Positions 1 through 10,012 of a stretch of DNA of 64,000 nt are shown here, in pieces. The translations under genes and the position numbers were made by a program. Where the stretch lies: positions 62,001-126,000 of the forward strand of contig NZ_CACAYO010000002.1 in assembly GCF_902536725.1 (NCBI RefSeq), in the 5' to 3' direction. Source of the DNA: an uncultured Prochlorococcus sp. Lineage in GTDB: Bacteria; Cyanobacteriota; Cyanobacteriia; PCC-6307; Cyanobiaceae. The notes below the pieces were generated by a model that was given only the letters and a program-made list of their open reading frames with translations, did not search any database and was not told where the DNA came from. Each line of letters begins with the position of its first letter. The stretch's first letter is position 1.

Positions 1-142
1 ACTCTTTACAAACTTGGGCTTGAGAATCTTTAATACAGTAACTTGCTTCTTTTAAAATCTTGGATTTTGTTGGTACTGTTTCTGCCATAACAAAATTAAA
101 TAACAACAAAGATTTTAGTAATAAAAAAGTTAAATAATTCAT
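1..142 (-). CDS. Partial exported small protein (left edge)
   Basis: The reading frame starts at an ATG (complement of 140-142) and runs off the left edge after 47 codons. The first ~20 residues are a hydrophobic signal-peptide-like stretch ending in VMA-ET, so the product is probably exported to the periplasm or thylakoid lumen. The mature part begins TVPTKSKILKEAS and has two cysteines (YCIKDSQAQVCKE) that could form a disulfide. The family cannot be named from this fragment. It lies downstream of HU on the same strand, separated from it by a terminator. Confidence 0.5.
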   Translation of the reverse strand, partial: MNYLTFLLLKSLLLFNFVMAETVPTKSKILKEASYCIKDSQAQVCKE

Positions 143-220
143 TACTTCTTAAGACTTCAAAATTTGAGATACCTTGTTGAAAGTTTTGGTCATTTAGCAA
201 TTTGCATTTTATTGAAATTA

Positions 221-247
221 AAAAAAAAGATGCTCTAAAAGAGCACC
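221..247 (-). terminator. Intrinsic terminator of the HU gene
   Basis: On the minus strand a short stem (TGCTCT / AGAGCA with a TTT loop) is followed directly by a run of eight T. It lies about 35 bases past the HU stop codon and should end that transcript. Confidence 0.75.
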
Positions 248-280
248 CTGGCATTATCAAAAAGAAATAGATTAAAAAGA

Positions 281-556
281 TTACCCTTGAACTCTATCCT
301 TAAAAAGTTTACCTGCAGAAAATGTTGGGACTCTTTTAGCAGGTATTGCTATTTTTTCGCCTGTCTTAGGGTTTAATCCCTGTCTTGCAGAACGATCTCT
401 TGGCTCGAAAGAACCAAATCCTAGTAAGGAGACTTTTTTGCCTTCCACTACTGAGTCAACAATCGTTTCAATAGCTGCATCAACAACTAAAGAAACATCA
501 GTTTTTGTGAGCTCTGTACGAGCAGCAACGAGGTTAACTAAATCAGCTTTGTTCAT
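281..556 (-). CDS. hup: HU-family nucleoid DNA-binding protein
   Basis: Product of 91 residues, the usual HU length, starting MNKADLVNLVAARTELTK. A longer frame exists from a TTG at 589, but the family begins at the internal ATG, so that start is used. The dimerisation helices are followed by the conserved GFGSFEPRDRSARQGLNP segment and the DNA-binding arm with KTGEKIAIPAKRVPTFSAGK. HU binds and bends DNA without sequence preference, compacting the nucleoid and assisting replication and recombination. Single-gene unit: own terminator downstream and a divergent spacer upstream. Confidence 0.96.
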   Translation of the reverse strand: MNKADLVNLVAARTELTKTDVSLVVDAAIETIVDSVVEGKKVSLLGFGSFEPRDRSARQGLNPKTGEKIAIPAKRVPTFSAGKLFKDRVQG

Positions 557-630
557 TGAATTGTTTATAAAGCAGAGATTTAAAGACAAGTGTTTTAAGC
601 AAGCCTAAAAACCTCGAACTTGCATATCAT

Positions 631-798
631 ATGGAGCAAATACAAATACGGCAACCGAAAATGCCGGCGGCGCAAAGCTTTATACAAATCTTAGGGACAT
701 TTTTAGCTACATTATTTATTTTTGTAGCCTCACTTTTTTCTTATATAAAATTATCCCCTTTAACTATAAAACAGCTAAAAACCATTAGTAGCACTTGA
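631..798 (+). CDS. Possible small membrane protein (55 aa)
   Basis: ATG frame of 55 codons divergent from HU. The N-terminus is polar (MEQIQIRQPKMPAAQ) and is followed by one hydrophobic segment, LGTFLATLFIFVASLF, then a basic tail. A GC-rich patch coding for PKMPAAQ stands out from the AT-rich surroundings. Family not recognised. There is no clear Shine-Dalgarno sequence, which is common in this genome. It could be real, or a chance frame in the HU upstream region. Confidence 0.4.
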   Translation: MEQIQIRQPKMPAAQSFIQILGTFLATLFIFVASLFSYIKLSPLTIKQLKTISST

Positions 799-1179
799 TT
801 TATACTTAAAAAATCCCACTTAATTTATCAAAGAGAAAATGTCAAAGATAAAAAAAGTTAAGAATTTGAGACATTTATTAAATTTTTTTAATTTTCAGAT
901 ATATTTCCTTCTCATCACATGAAAAAGCATAATTTGTATTTTGAAATCAAGAAAAATCTAGTTTTCTCACAATTATGCTTTCTCTCTAAATCTTCATAAT
1001 GCATTAAAAAATGGATAGATAATTTGTAATTAATTTAGAAATTAATAATCTCAAAATCTAATAAAGTTGATTAGTGAAACCTTAAATTTTAGTTTTTTCT
1101 TAATTTTGTATCTATTATTCTAGTATTAGTAATTTGAATAAATTAACTCAATATTTAATTAATCAATGATAAAGGGAAA
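799..1179. other. AT-rich spacer upstream of glgX
   Basis: About 380 bases with no convincing gene. A 27-codon ATG frame near 839 looks like chance. The stretch presumably holds the glgX promoter; several TATAAT-like boxes occur, but none can be singled out. Confidence 0.5.
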
Positions 1180-3213
1180 GTGACTCATATCAATAAAGGT
1201 AAACCATTTCCCTTAGGAAGTTCTCTTACTTCACAAGGGGTTAATTTTTCCCTAGTAGCCACAAATGCAGAATATGTAGAAATCTTATTGTTTGAAAAAG
1301 AGGACTCTATTTCCCCAAAAAGTATATTGAAACTAGATCATGATCATAATACAGGTCCCTACTGGCATGCGGAGGTAAAAAATCTAAATGAAGGTTCTAT
1401 TTATGCTTTTAGAGTAAAACAAAAAAATAATGCGATCAACAATAACTATGAAAAAAAAGTATTACTCGATCCATGTTCAAGGGGTATAACTGGGTGGGGA
1501 AGTTATAAAAGAGAAGATGCATTGAAAACTCAAGAAAATACAAATTCTTGTCTTAAAAGCGTTGTTTGCGATAGAAAATTATTTAATTTTAGGGATTTTC
1601 CAAGGCCGAAACATTCTTGGGAAGAAACAATTATTTATGAACTCCATATCAAATCCTTCACTGAATCAACAGATAAAACTGAAAGTTGTTTCAAGAAATT
1701 TTTAACAAAAATTCCTTATCTCAAAGAACTGGGAATTACTTCAATCGAATTACTTCCACTGTTTTGTTTTGATCCTACTGATGCACCAAATGGTTTAGAA
1801 AATTTTTGGGGTTATAGTCCAATTAATTGGTTTACTCCGCATTTTGAATACCTTTCGAATGAATCAGCTGAAAAGAATAGAGAGGAATTTAGAAAATTAG
1901 TAGAGGAGTGTCATAAGGCAGGCATTGAAGTTATTTTAGATGTTGTATACAATCACACTTCTGAAGGAGATTACAAAGGACCTGCGATATGTTGGAAAGG
2001 TATAGATGAAAACCTTTATTACTTTATCGGGAAAGATAAAAATTATCAGGATGTATCCGGTTGTGGGAATACTATTGCAGCAAACAGAGGATTAGTTAGG
2101 AAACTAATAATTGAATCATTAAAGTGTTGGGCGAGTGAATTTGGAGTAGATGGTTTTAGATTTGATTTAGGTATTGCATTGTCTAGAGGAGAGAATCTCT
2201 CGCCACTAGATAATCCTCCAATTTTTGAAGATATAGAATGTGAGCCAGAACTTGTTGATATAAAGTTCATAAGTGAGCCATGGGATTGTGGTGGTTTATA
2301 CAAATTAGGTGATTTCCCATCTAAGAACACTTTCACTTGGAATGGTCATTTTAGAGATGATTTGCGAAGATTTTGGAAGGGGGATAAAGATACAGCTTGG
2401 AATATGAGCGATAAAATCAAAGGTTCTCCATCGATTTATAAAGAAAATACTATTTTCCCAAAATCAATAAACTTTATTACTTCACATGATGGATTCACTC
2501 TAAAAGATTTAGTAACTTTCAATAGAAAACATAATTTTGCCAACAGAGAGCAAAACAGAGATGGTGATAACCATAACAATTCTTGGAATCATGGTATTGA
2601 GGGACCAACTACAAACTTATTAATTAATGATTTAAGAAAAAGACAACAAAAAAATCTTATTCTTAGCTTACTTATCTCTAAAGGTGTTCCAATGATACTT
2701 ATGGGTGATGAGATAGGGAGATCACAAGGCGGTAATAATAATTCTTGGTGCCAAAATAATTTATTGGGCTGGATGAATTGGGAACATGGTCAACAAGATG
2801 TGGAATTATTAGAATATTTTAAATACGTTATAAAAATCAGAAAAAAACTAATAAACATTTTTAATCCATCATTATTCCCTAACAATCAAAACAATGAAAA
2901 TATTCCAAAATATCATTGGCATGGAACAAAGTTAGATAATCCCGATTGGAGTAGTTGGTCTCATACAGTTGCTTTTAGCATTAACAAAGGCATCACTAAT
3001 CCGCTGGTCTGGATAGGTTTAAATGCATATTCAAAAAGTATCGATTTCCCCTTGCCGAAATGTAAACATAATTGGTTAAAAGTTATTGACACTAGCATGT
3101 CTAAGATTTTTGAGCCCTTAACTATCAATGAAAATTTTGTTTCAATAAAGAGTAGAAGCTCTTTATTAATTGTTTCAGATGAAGTATTTGGGGCAAAAAA
3201 TAATTTATTTTAA
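1180..3213 (+). CDS. glgX: Glycogen debranching enzyme / isoamylase (GH13)
   Basis: 677 residues from a GTG start. The N-terminal ~120 residues resemble a CBM48 carbohydrate-binding module (GKPFPLGSSLTSQGVNFSL). The GH13 barrel follows, with region I DVVYNH at 254-259, region II GFRFD with the nucleophile D329, region III acid E366 in EPWD, and region IV SHDGF with D437. All catalytic residues are present, so the enzyme should hydrolyse alpha-1,6 branches of glycogen in the cytoplasm, releasing glucans at night. The stop codon abuts the 3' end of the opposing tRNA-Gly. TreX/isoamylase-type specificity cannot be told from GlgX by eye. Confidence 0.93.
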   Translation: MTHINKGKPFPLGSSLTSQGVNFSLVATNAEYVEILLFEKEDSISPKSILKLDHDHNTGPYWHAEVKNLNEGSIYAFRVKQKNNAINNNYEKKVLLDPCSRGITGWGSYKREDALKTQENTNSCLKSVVCDRKLFNFRDFPRPKHSWEETIIYELHIKSFTESTDKTESCFKKFLTKIPYLKELGITSIELLPLFCFDPTDAPNGLENFWGYSPINWFTPHFEYLSNESAEKNREEFRKLVEECHKAGIEVILDVVYNHTSEGDYKGPAICWKGIDENLYYFIGKDKNYQDVSGCGNTIAANRGLVRKLIIESLKCWASEFGVDGFRFDLGIALSRGENLSPLDNPPIFEDIECEPELVDIKFISEPWDCGGLYKLGDFPSKNTFTWNGHFRDDLRRFWKGDKDTAWNMSDKIKGSPSIYKENTIFPKSINFITSHDGFTLKDLVTFNRKHNFANREQNRDGDNHNNSWNHGIEGPTTNLLINDLRKRQQKNLILSLLISKGVPMILMGDEIGRSQGGNNNSWCQNNLLGWMNWEHGQQDVELLEYFKYVIKIRKKLINIFNPSLFPNNQNNENIPKYHWHGTKLDNPDWSSWSHTVAFSINKGITNPLVWIGLNAYSKSIDFPLPKCKHNWLKVIDTSMSKIFEPLTINENFVSIKSRSSLLIVSDEVFGAKNNLF

Positions 3214-3284
3214 AGCGGGCGGCGGGAATCGAACCCGCATCTTCAGCTTGGAAGGCTGAGGTTTTACCACTAAACCACGCCCGC
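3214..3284 (-). tRNA. trnG: tRNA-Gly (UCC)
   Basis: A complete cloverleaf reads on the minus strand: acceptor GCGGGCG/CGCCCGC, D arm, anticodon stem TCAGC/GCTGA around loop CTTCCAA (anticodon TCC), and T arm GCGGG-TTCGATT-CCCGC. The CCA end is not encoded. Its 3' end touches the glgX stop codon on the other strand. Confidence 0.97.
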
Positions 3285-3345
3285 ATTAAGTAATAGAATT
3301 ACCACTGCAATAATACATTATCAAACAATCAACAAAGCAAAAAGA

Positions 3346-4743
3346 TTGGAAAATTCACACTCGAAAAAAAATATTAATAGATCAACAACAAGATTAATGT
3401 TCTCTTATGGGCTGGGAGATGCAGGCACAGGTTTAGTCGCGACGCAATTTGGTTTTTTTCTGTTCAAATTCTTTATTTCTGCTGGTTTACCAGTAATAAT
3501 TGCAGGTTCATTATTAATGTTAATAAAGATATGGGATGCAGTAAATGATCCCTTAATTGGATGGTTAAGTGATCGTACTAAATCAAGATGGGGCCCAAGA
3601 ATCCCTTGGATGGTAGTAGCATCTGTGCCTCTTGGTTTCTCTTTAGCTGCTATATGGTGGACACCCACTGGCTCCGTGATAACCAAGACTATTTACTATG
3701 CCATAATTTCTATAATCGTAATGACTGCTTATACGAGTATTAATCTTCCTTTTGCAGCTCTATCTACTGAAATTTCTGAAAATACCGCAATAAGAACAAG
3801 ACTAAACGCATCTAGATTCACTGGCTCAATAATTGCTGGACTAACTGGTTTAATAATTGCTGGAGTTGTATTAGGTTCTGAAGGATCAGCAAATTATGAA
3901 TATTTTTTAATGGGTAAAATAAGCGGATTTATTGCAGTTGCTGCAACATTAATTTCTTGCTGGGGATTGGCCCCATTCGCCAAAAAAGCAAGAAGGCCTT
4001 CAGGAAAAGTTGAAGCTATAACACTTCAATTCAAAAGGATATTTAGAAATAAAAAATTTCTAAAAGTTATTACGCTTTATATTCTTCTATGGTGCGCCTT
4101 ACAATTGATGCAAACAGTAGCGTTAATTTATGTAGAGGATGTACTAAATGTACCAACATATATTGCTAAGTGGATCCCTATACCTTTCCAAATTAGCGCT
4201 TTAGTGGGTTTACAAATATGGACTAGAGTATCAAATAAATTGAACAGGATTTCAGCTTTAAACTATGGAGCGATTATGTGGATTATTTCATGTACGGCAG
4301 CTTTATTTTTACCTTCATTATCAAAAATTTCAGGAGCTGGAGATAGTTTATTCCTAAATTCAGGCAACATATTTCTATTCATTCTTTTAATTTTTATAAT
4401 ATGTCTTATTGGAGTTGGAGCTTCAACCGCTTTTCTTATCCCCTGGTCACTACTGCCCGATGCAATAGACGAAGACCCAGAGAAACCGGCAGGATTATAT
4501 ACTGCTTGGATGGTACTTATACAGAAAATTGGTATTGCGTTGAGTGTTCAATTATTAGGATTTTTATTGTATTTATCAGGCTATCAATCATGCTTTGTTG
4601 ATAAAGATGGTCTAAATATTATTGAACAATGCTACTCAGCACAATTAACCATTAGATTATGTATTGGCTTTATACCCTCAATACTAGTAATAATTGGTCT
4701 TTTAATCATGAGAAAATGGGATCGAAAATTAATTACAAACTAA
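3346..4743 (+). CDS. GPH-family sugar:cation symporter (MFS, MelB-like)
   Basis: 465 residues from TTG with about 12 hydrophobic segments. The N-terminal signature IWDAVNDPLIGWLSDRTKS followed by RWGPRIPW is typical of the glycoside-pentoside-hexuronide (MelB) transporters, including the paired Asp residues used for cation coupling. A second conserved patch, WSLLPDAIDEDPEKPAG, lies near residue 370. The protein probably moves a sugar or glycoside across the inner membrane with Na+ or H+. The substrate cannot be predicted. It lies only 9 bases before the MlaE-like permease gene, so the two may be co-transcribed. Confidence 0.85.
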   Translation: MENSHSKKNINRSTTRLMFSYGLGDAGTGLVATQFGFFLFKFFISAGLPVIIAGSLLMLIKIWDAVNDPLIGWLSDRTKSRWGPRIPWMVVASVPLGFSLAAIWWTPTGSVITKTIYYAIISIIVMTAYTSINLPFAALSTEISENTAIRTRLNASRFTGSIIAGLTGLIIAGVVLGSEGSANYEYFLMGKISGFIAVAATLISCWGLAPFAKKARRPSGKVEAITLQFKRIFRNKKFLKVITLYILLWCALQLMQTVALIYVEDVLNVPTYIAKWIPIPFQISALVGLQIWTRVSNKLNRISALNYGAIMWIISCTAALFLPSLSKISGAGDSLFLNSGNIFLFILLIFIICLIGVGASTAFLIPWSLLPDAIDEDPEKPAGLYTAWMVLIQKIGIALSVQLLGFLLYLSGYQSCFVDKDGLNIIEQCYSAQLTIRLCIGFIPSILVIIGLLIMRKWDRKLITN

Positions 4744-4752
4744 TATAAAGAT

Positions 4753-5508
4753 ATGTATTACCTTAATTTTTTCAAAAGACTTCTAAGCAGCTTAATCATT
4801 GGCGGGCAAGCAATTAATTTTATCTTTAAGGGTAAAATTTCCAAAAATGATCTCGTTGACCAACTTATGGAGTCAGGTCCTGGCAGTTTATTAATTGTAT
4901 TAATTACAGGAATTGCCGCAGGTACAGTTTTTAATATTCAAGTTGCATCACAACTTACAAGCATGGGGGTTTCAAGTGAAATTGGAGGTTTATTAGCAGT
5001 AGGCATGGCGAGAGAAATGGCTCCTCTTCTAACTGCTACTTTAATGACTGGAAAGGTTGCAACTGCATATGCTGCTCAACTGGGAACTATGAAAGTCACA
5101 GAACAAATTGAGGCAATAACAATGTTAAGGACCGAACCAGTCCAATATTTGGTAGTCCCAAGGTTACTATCGATGGTAATAATGTCTCCAATACAGTGTC
5201 TTTTGTTTTTATCTGTAGCTTTATGGAGCGGACAAATTTGGAGCACAATTTTTTATAAAGTTCCTCCAATAGTTTTTTGGACATCTGTAAGATCAGGTAA
5301 TGTGAGCTTAACCAGTACAGACTTAACTTCAATGTTAATAAAATCTGTAGTATTCGGATTACTTATTTCAATAATTGCTTGTGGATATGGACTCACAACT
5401 AAAGGAGGTCCAAAAGAAGTTGGAACAAGTACAACAGGCGCAGTTGTAATGACTCTCGTTACTGTATCTTTAATGGATGTATTTCTAACACAAATTTTAT
5501 TTGGATAA
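4753..5508 (+). CDS. MlaE/YrbE-family ABC lipid transport permease
   Basis: 251 residues with five or six membrane segments and the family hallmark GLLAVGMAREMAPLLTATLM. MlaE proteins, including plastid TGD1, are the permease of an ABC system that moves phospholipids between membranes. The MCE-domain and ATPase partners are not nearby, so the complex is assembled from scattered genes. The C-terminus overlaps the DUF3119 gene by 8 bases, a sign of translational coupling. Confidence 0.9.
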   Translation: MYYLNFFKRLLSSLIIGGQAINFIFKGKISKNDLVDQLMESGPGSLLIVLITGIAAGTVFNIQVASQLTSMGVSSEIGGLLAVGMAREMAPLLTATLMTGKVATAYAAQLGTMKVTEQIEAITMLRTEPVQYLVVPRLLSMVIMSPIQCLLFLSVALWSGQIWSTIFYKVPPIVFWTSVRSGNVSLTSTDLTSMLIKSVVFGLLISIIACGYGLTTKGGPKEVGTSTTGAVVMTLVTVSLMDVFLTQILFG

Positions 5509-5917
5509 TCCTATGTTTAACACTAAATCAAAAAAAGAGGAACCAGTAATAATATCTCCATCATTTCAGTTGCCAATCATTCTAATAGTTTTAAGTTTTA
5601 TGCTCTTGTTTTTGAATATTGGTTCTTTGCCAACAATAGTTTTTGCTTCTTTTAGCTTTTTTTTATTACTTCAATCATTCACCTTAAGAATAAAAATAAC
5701 AAATGATGATTTTATCGTTTTACAATTAGGGAAGGAGATTAGAACCTTTCCATTCAAGAACTGGATATCATGGAAATTCTTTTTCCCTATAATCCCAGGC
5801 ATTTTTTATTTTAGAGAAAAATCCAGTCCCCATTTATTACCAATTTTATTTAATCCAAAGCAATTAAAAGATGAGCTCATAAAAAAAGTTGACTCCTTGG
5901 AAATTAAAAATTCTTAA
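5501..5917 (+). CDS. DUF3119 membrane protein
   Basis: 138 residues; overlaps the end of the MlaE-like gene. Two hydrophobic hairpin segments (about residues 22-60) are followed by a PH-like beta-rich part with FKNWISWKFFFPIIPGIFYF. This matches DUF3119, a cyanobacteria/plastid family. The overlap suggests a membrane-lipid or envelope role, but function is unknown. Confidence 0.8.
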   Translation: MDNPMFNTKSKKEEPVIISPSFQLPIILIVLSFMLLFLNIGSLPTIVFASFSFFLLLQSFTLRIKITNDDFIVLQLGKEIRTFPFKNWISWKFFFPIIPGIFYFREKSSPHLLPILFNPKQLKDELIKKVDSLEIKNS

Positions 5918-5952
5918 AATTCAGACTTTGCCTATTCATCAAAATTATTTAA

Positions 5953-6963
5953 ATGACTAATACAGAAATTTCCGACAATAATCCTGAAAAGGAATTAATA
6001 ATAGATAAGTCAATTTCAGATGATAAAACAAAACAAATTAGTAAGAAAAATACAACTCAAAATAAAAAAATTACACAGAAAAACGATAAATCAACTAAAT
6101 CTTTTGATGAAATTTCTAATGAAATTTTTAGAGATCTCTTTTCAAAAAAAGATTCTTTAGTTAAAGAAATAAAAGAGTTAGAAACAAAAAAAAATGAAAT
6201 CGAAAAAGATATTGAGTCTAATTTTAAAGGACAGTCAGATAATATTGCTAAAAGAGTTAAAGGCTTTCAAGAGTACTTAACTGGAGCTTTGCAGAATCTT
6301 TCACAAAATGTAGAGAAACTTGAATTAGTTTCTCAACCAATAATCGTAAAGCCTTCTCCCCTTGACGAGAAAAAGCAAGACAATAGCACAAATAATGTAG
6401 TTAATGTTCCTGCACTTTCCGAGACATTTAAGCCAGATGAAGAGATTATAAAAAGTTGCTTTTCAAGTTTCACAGAACAACCCGACTTTTATGCAGAACC
6501 TTGGAAATTAAGACGCAGTCTTGATTCCTCAGATATAGAAATTATGGATGATTGGTTCTTTAACATGGGCGGAAGAGGTTCTCTTGAAAGTAGAGGTTCT
6601 CGACAAAAAAATGCCTTGTTATCAGCTGGCTTAATATCTATTCTTGGTGAATTGTATGGAGATCAATTTCAGACTCTTATTTTAGCTTCGCAGCCTGAAC
6701 GATTAGGTGAATGGAGAAGAATTCTTCAAGATTCACTTGGTCTAACAAGGGATGACTTTGGACCTAATAGTGGGATTGTTCTGTTTGAAAGGCCTGAAGG
6801 TGTCATCGAAAGAGCTGACAGATTAGAAGCCAATGAAGAATTGCCATTTATTATCATTGATGCTGCAGAAACTTCTGTTGAAATTCCAATACTTCAATTC
6901 CCATTATGGGTTGCATTTGCTGGTTCAGACAATGAAATTTACGATGATCTTGAACTAAACTAA
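5953..6963 (+). CDS. DUF3086 protein with N-terminal coiled coil
   Basis: 336 residues. The first ~70 are Lys/Asp/Ser-rich and disordered. Residues ~70-130 form a predicted coiled coil ([20 protein letters not shown]). A conserved domain from about 160 contains [20 protein letters not shown] and [20 protein letters not shown]. The C-terminal domain matches DUF3086, restricted to cyanobacteria, with no established function. It precedes plsY by 5 bases and is likely co-transcribed with it. Confidence 0.85.
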   Translation: MTNTEISDNNPEKELIIDKSISDDKTKQISKKNTTQNKKITQKNDKSTKSFDEISNEIFRDLFSKKDSLVKEIKELETKKNEIEKDIESNFKGQSDNIAKRVKGFQEYLTGALQNLSQNVEKLELVSQPIIVKPSPLDEKKQDNSTNNVVNVPALSETFKPDEEIIKSCFSSFTEQPDFYAEPWKLRRSLDSSDIEIMDDWFFNMGGRGSLESRGSRQKNALLSAGLISILGELYGDQFQTLILASQPERLGEWRRILQDSLGLTRDDFGPNSGIVLFERPEGVIERADRLEANEELPFIIIDAAETSVEIPILQFPLWVAFAGSDNEIYDDLELN

Positions 6964-6968
6964 GGTTT

Positions 6969-7562
6969 ATGAATATCTTAATAATTTTGACAAGTTATCT
7001 TTTAGGATCACTTCCGACAGGTTTTTTAATTGGAAAATATCTCAAAAATATAGATCTAAGAACTATGGGTTCTGGATCTACAGGTGCCACAAATGTCCTA
7101 AGAAATATTGGGAAATGGCCAGCACTTTTTGTGTTTATCATTGACGTTGGGAAAGGTCTTATTGCAGTAAAAATTGCTCAATATTTTACTGATCAAGGAT
7201 TAATAGAGGTAATTGCAGGGATATCCGCTATCTCAGGACATATTTGGCCAATATGGCTTAGAGGTAAAGGAGGGAAAGCTGTTGCTACTGGATTAGGTAT
7301 GTTTTTAGCTCTTTCTTGGAAAGTTGGACTTGCATCTCTTGGCATTTTTTTAATAGTTCTAACAAAAACTAAATTTGTTTCTTTATCCAGTATTTCAGCT
7401 GCAATCTTACTTCCTATTTTTATGTTTTTTTATCTAGGAAAATTTATGCACTCATACTTTTTTATAAGTTTAATTGTGGCATTATTAGTAATCTGGAAAC
7501 ATAGAACGAACATAACAAGATTGCTTAAGGGAGAAGAATCCAAAATTAATCAGACTCAATAG
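6969..7562 (+). CDS. plsY: Glycerol-3-phosphate acyltransferase PlsY
   Basis: 197 residues, five membrane helices, and the three PlsY motifs: [26 protein letters not shown], and [19 protein letters not shown]. PlsY transfers the acyl group from acyl-phosphate to the sn-1 position of glycerol-3-phosphate, the first committed step of phospholipid and glycolipid synthesis, in the plasma membrane. The 3' end overlaps the convergent pyrF by 17 bases. Confidence 0.96.
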   Translation: MNILIILTSYLLGSLPTGFLIGKYLKNIDLRTMGSGSTGATNVLRNIGKWPALFVFIIDVGKGLIAVKIAQYFTDQGLIEVIAGISAISGHIWPIWLRGKGGKAVATGLGMFLALSWKVGLASLGIFLIVLTKTKFVSLSSISAAILLPIFMFFYLGKFMHSYFFISLIVALLVIWKHRTNITRLLKGEESKINQTQ

Positions 7563-8277
7563 ATTTAAATATTTCTACTAGAGCTTTATTAGGGTCTATA
7601 GCTTTTGAAATTGATCTGCCAATGACTAACTTAGAAGCGCCATTATCTATAGCTTCATAGGGAGTCATAATTCTATTTTGATCATCTGTATTGTCAACAT
7701 TTAATCTGATACCTGGTGTAATAAGTTCAAAATTATCCTTATAAACAGATCTCAACATTTTTACCTCCCAAGGGGAACAGACACATCCATCTAATCCGGC
7801 ATCAAAAGACAACTTTGCAAGTCTCAATACATTTTCTTCAATTGAATTATTTCTATCAAGATCAGTTTGAAAATCTTTAAGAGAAAAGCTTGTTAAAACA
7901 GTTATTCCTATAACCAATGGAGGTTTTACACTGACTGAGGTGGCTCCTTCTAAAGATGCTTTTTTCGAATCCTTAAGAGCCTTTAAACCTGCTGAAGCAT
8001 GAATAGAAATTATATCAACCCCTAATTTTGAAACTTGGAAACATGCTGCTCGCATGGTATTTGGAATATCATGAAATTTTAAGTCTAAAAAAATTTTTTT
8101 ATTCAAACCTTTTAATATTTCAACAACCCTCGGACCTTCCCTAACAAAAAGTTCTAAACCAACTTTCACCCACTTAATATTAGGACATTTTTCCAAAAGT
8201 AATTTTGCTTGACTTACATCTAATCCATCAATTGCCAATATTATTTTATCCTCCGAATTAAATCTGTTGTTCATCAA
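7546..8277 (-). CDS. pyrF: Orotidine-5'-phosphate decarboxylase
   Basis: 243 residues. The catalytic Asp-Lys-Asp array is in [11 protein letters not shown] (D65, K67, D70), with the second substrate Lys at K38 (WVKVG). The phosphate-gripping segment near the C-terminus is [10 protein letters not shown]. Decarboxylates OMP to UMP, the last step of de novo pyrimidine synthesis. Only 3 bases separate it from tyrS upstream, so both are probably one transcript. Confidence 0.97.
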   Translation of the reverse strand: MMNNRFNSEDKIILAIDGLDVSQAKLLLEKCPNIKWVKVGLELFVREGPRVVEILKGLNKKIFLDLKFHDIPNTMRAACFQVSKLGVDIISIHASAGLKALKDSKKASLEGATSVSVKPPLVIGITVLTSFSLKDFQTDLDRNNSIEENVLRLAKLSFDAGLDGCVCSPWEVKMLRSVYKDNFELITPGIRLNVDNTDDQNRIMTPYEAIDNGASKLVIGRSISKAIDPNKALVEIFKSIESD

Positions 8278-8280
8278 TTT

Positions 8281-9519
8281 TCAGTTTTCAAACCTCTTAA
8301 TTATTTTTTTCCCAATTTGCAAAATTTTTCCTTCCAAATCATTTTTTGAATTAAAAACTAAATCAGGGTTCATTACTTTCTGACTATCAATTTTTACACC
8401 CCCACCTTTAATAGATCTTTTGGATTCGCTACTAGATTTGAAAAGTTTTAGAGCACTTAATAAGTAGAAAAACTTTACTGGAAAAACTACTTCTTTTAAA
8501 GAAATCTCTGGAATTTCTCCAACTTTTTCTTTTTGTCCAAGGAATAATTTTTCACAGTTTGATTGCGCATTTAATGCTTCTTCGGCCCCATGGAATAAAG
8601 TAGTGACTTCTAAAGCCATTCTTCTCTGTAATTCACGAGGATTTGCTTTTCCCAGAAAACTTAAATCTAATTCAGTAAGTAATTCAAAATAGATGGGTAT
8701 TATATTATCGGGTACTTTTTCTAATTTTGAATACATTGAAAGAGGATCTTCAGTTAAACCGACGGTGTTAAATTCAGATTTACTCATTTTCTTAATTCCA
8801 TCTAAACCTGTCAAAATTGGCAGCAGAATACCAAATTGAGGGTCTTGTTTAAAATGCCTTTGAAGGTCTCTTCCTATTGCAATATTAAATTTTTGATCTG
8901 TGCCTCCAAGCTCAATATCTGATTGAACAACTACCGAATCGTAACCTTGTAATAGTGGATATAAGAATTCATGCAAAGCAATTGGGGCTTGCAAAGTGTA
9001 CCTTTTATTAAATTCCTCCTTAGCTAGCATTTGACTAACTGTTACACTCCCCATTAATTCAATTATCGAATTAAGATTTAATCCTTTTAACCATTCACTG
9101 TTATATCTAATTTCTATTCTATCTTTTGAATCAAAATCTAAAATAGATTCATTAGCTGGCTTTCCCATCCCTAGTTGGGTTAAGTATGTTTTTGCATTCT
9201 CTTTAACTTGTTTTTCCGATAACTGAACTCTTGTTTTGTTTTTTCCGGTTGGATCTCCAATTTGAGCAGTAAAATCCCCAATAATTAAAACTGCAATATG
9301 TCCATTATCTTGGAATGCCCTAAGTTTTTTAAACAATATGCTGTGCCCAAGATGAATATCAGTTCCAGTTGGATCGATACCGAGTTTAACCCTTAATTTT
9401 TTATTATTTTTTTTCGCATGATCAATTATCTCCGAAAAGGTTTGATCTGTTCCCTTAATTGGAAAATATTCTTCTATTCCTCTTGACAGCCATGATGGCA
9501 ATTTTAAATTATCTGTCAT
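8281..9519 (-). CDS. tyrS: Tyrosyl-tRNA synthetase
   Basis: 412 residues. Class I signatures are HLGH at 56-59 (HIGH motif) and KMSKS at 244-248. The tyrosine-specific [21 protein letters not shown] lies between them, split here as GYDSV and [10 protein letters not shown]. The C-terminus ([19 protein letters not shown]) is the S4 RNA-binding domain. It charges tRNA-Tyr in the cytoplasm. The KMSKS form and length fit the TyrZ-like group. Confidence 0.97.
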   Translation of the reverse strand: MTDNLKLPSWLSRGIEEYFPIKGTDQTFSEIIDHAKKNNKKLRVKLGIDPTGTDIHLGHSILFKKLRAFQDNGHIAVLIIGDFTAQIGDPTGKNKTRVQLSEKQVKENAKTYLTQLGMGKPANESILDFDSKDRIEIRYNSEWLKGLNLNSIIELMGSVTVSQMLAKEEFNKRYTLQAPIALHEFLYPLLQGYDSVVVQSDIELGGTDQKFNIAIGRDLQRHFKQDPQFGILLPILTGLDGIKKMSKSEFNTVGLTEDPLSMYSKLEKVPDNIIPIYFELLTELDLSFLGKANPRELQRRMALEVTTLFHGAEEALNAQSNCEKLFLGQKEKVGEIPEISLKEVVFPVKFFYLLSALKLFKSSSESKRSIKGGGVKIDSQKVMNPDLVFNSKNDLEGKILQIGKKIIKRFEN

Positions 9520-9538
9520 GAAGCTTTAACCGTTAACT

Positions 9539-9862
9539 TTAAGAAGTTTTATCAAGTTCATCCTTCATTCTTATTAAAGTTTTATTCATTTGATCAAACA
9601 TTTGATCAGGAGTAATCCCAAATTGACTTAACTGTGTCTTTAATTGTTCTACTGTCATTTTTGCTTGAAAATCTTCAGACAATTCAAATCTCTTCATAAA
9701 AACCTTATAACGATCCATAAGTGATTCCATTTTTTTTATAAACATCTTTTTCCCTTCTCTGTCAAATTTTCCATAATCAGAGCCAAGTTTCATAAGTTCT
9801 TGGTAATCTGTAAAAAGCTTTTTAGCTTCTTCTTGAACGATGTCTGACTCAAAGAATCCCAT
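9539..9862 (-). CDS. DUF1825 protein
   Basis: 107 residues from the ATG at 9862. An upstream ATG would add 11 residues, but DUF1825 members begin with the equivalent of MGFFESDIVQEEAKKLF, so the internal start is preferred. All-helical, highly charged and soluble (KLGSDYGKFDREGKKMFIKK). The family is confined to cyanobacteria and its role is unknown. It lies 19 bases upstream of tyrS on the same strand and may share its transcript. Confidence 0.85.
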   Translation of the reverse strand: MGFFESDIVQEEAKKLFTDYQELMKLGSDYGKFDREGKKMFIKKMESLMDRYKVFMKRFELSEDFQAKMTVEQLKTQLSQFGITPDQMFDQMNKTLIRMKDELDKTS

Positions 9863-10012
9863 TTCTATTTTTTTACTTCGCAGATTAAGGCTCAACTACA
9901 AGATAACAAGAATCTTTTAAATTGATTAGAAGATTAATAAATTTTAGTTTATAAATAATTCTTTGAATTATATTTTTTCAGAATTAAATTTAGTAGACAT
10001 GTATCATAAGTA

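Noticed and set aside
2046..2336. Antisense open frame inside glgX
   Set aside because: Shadow of a well-supported gene; no domain and overlaps catalytic residues.
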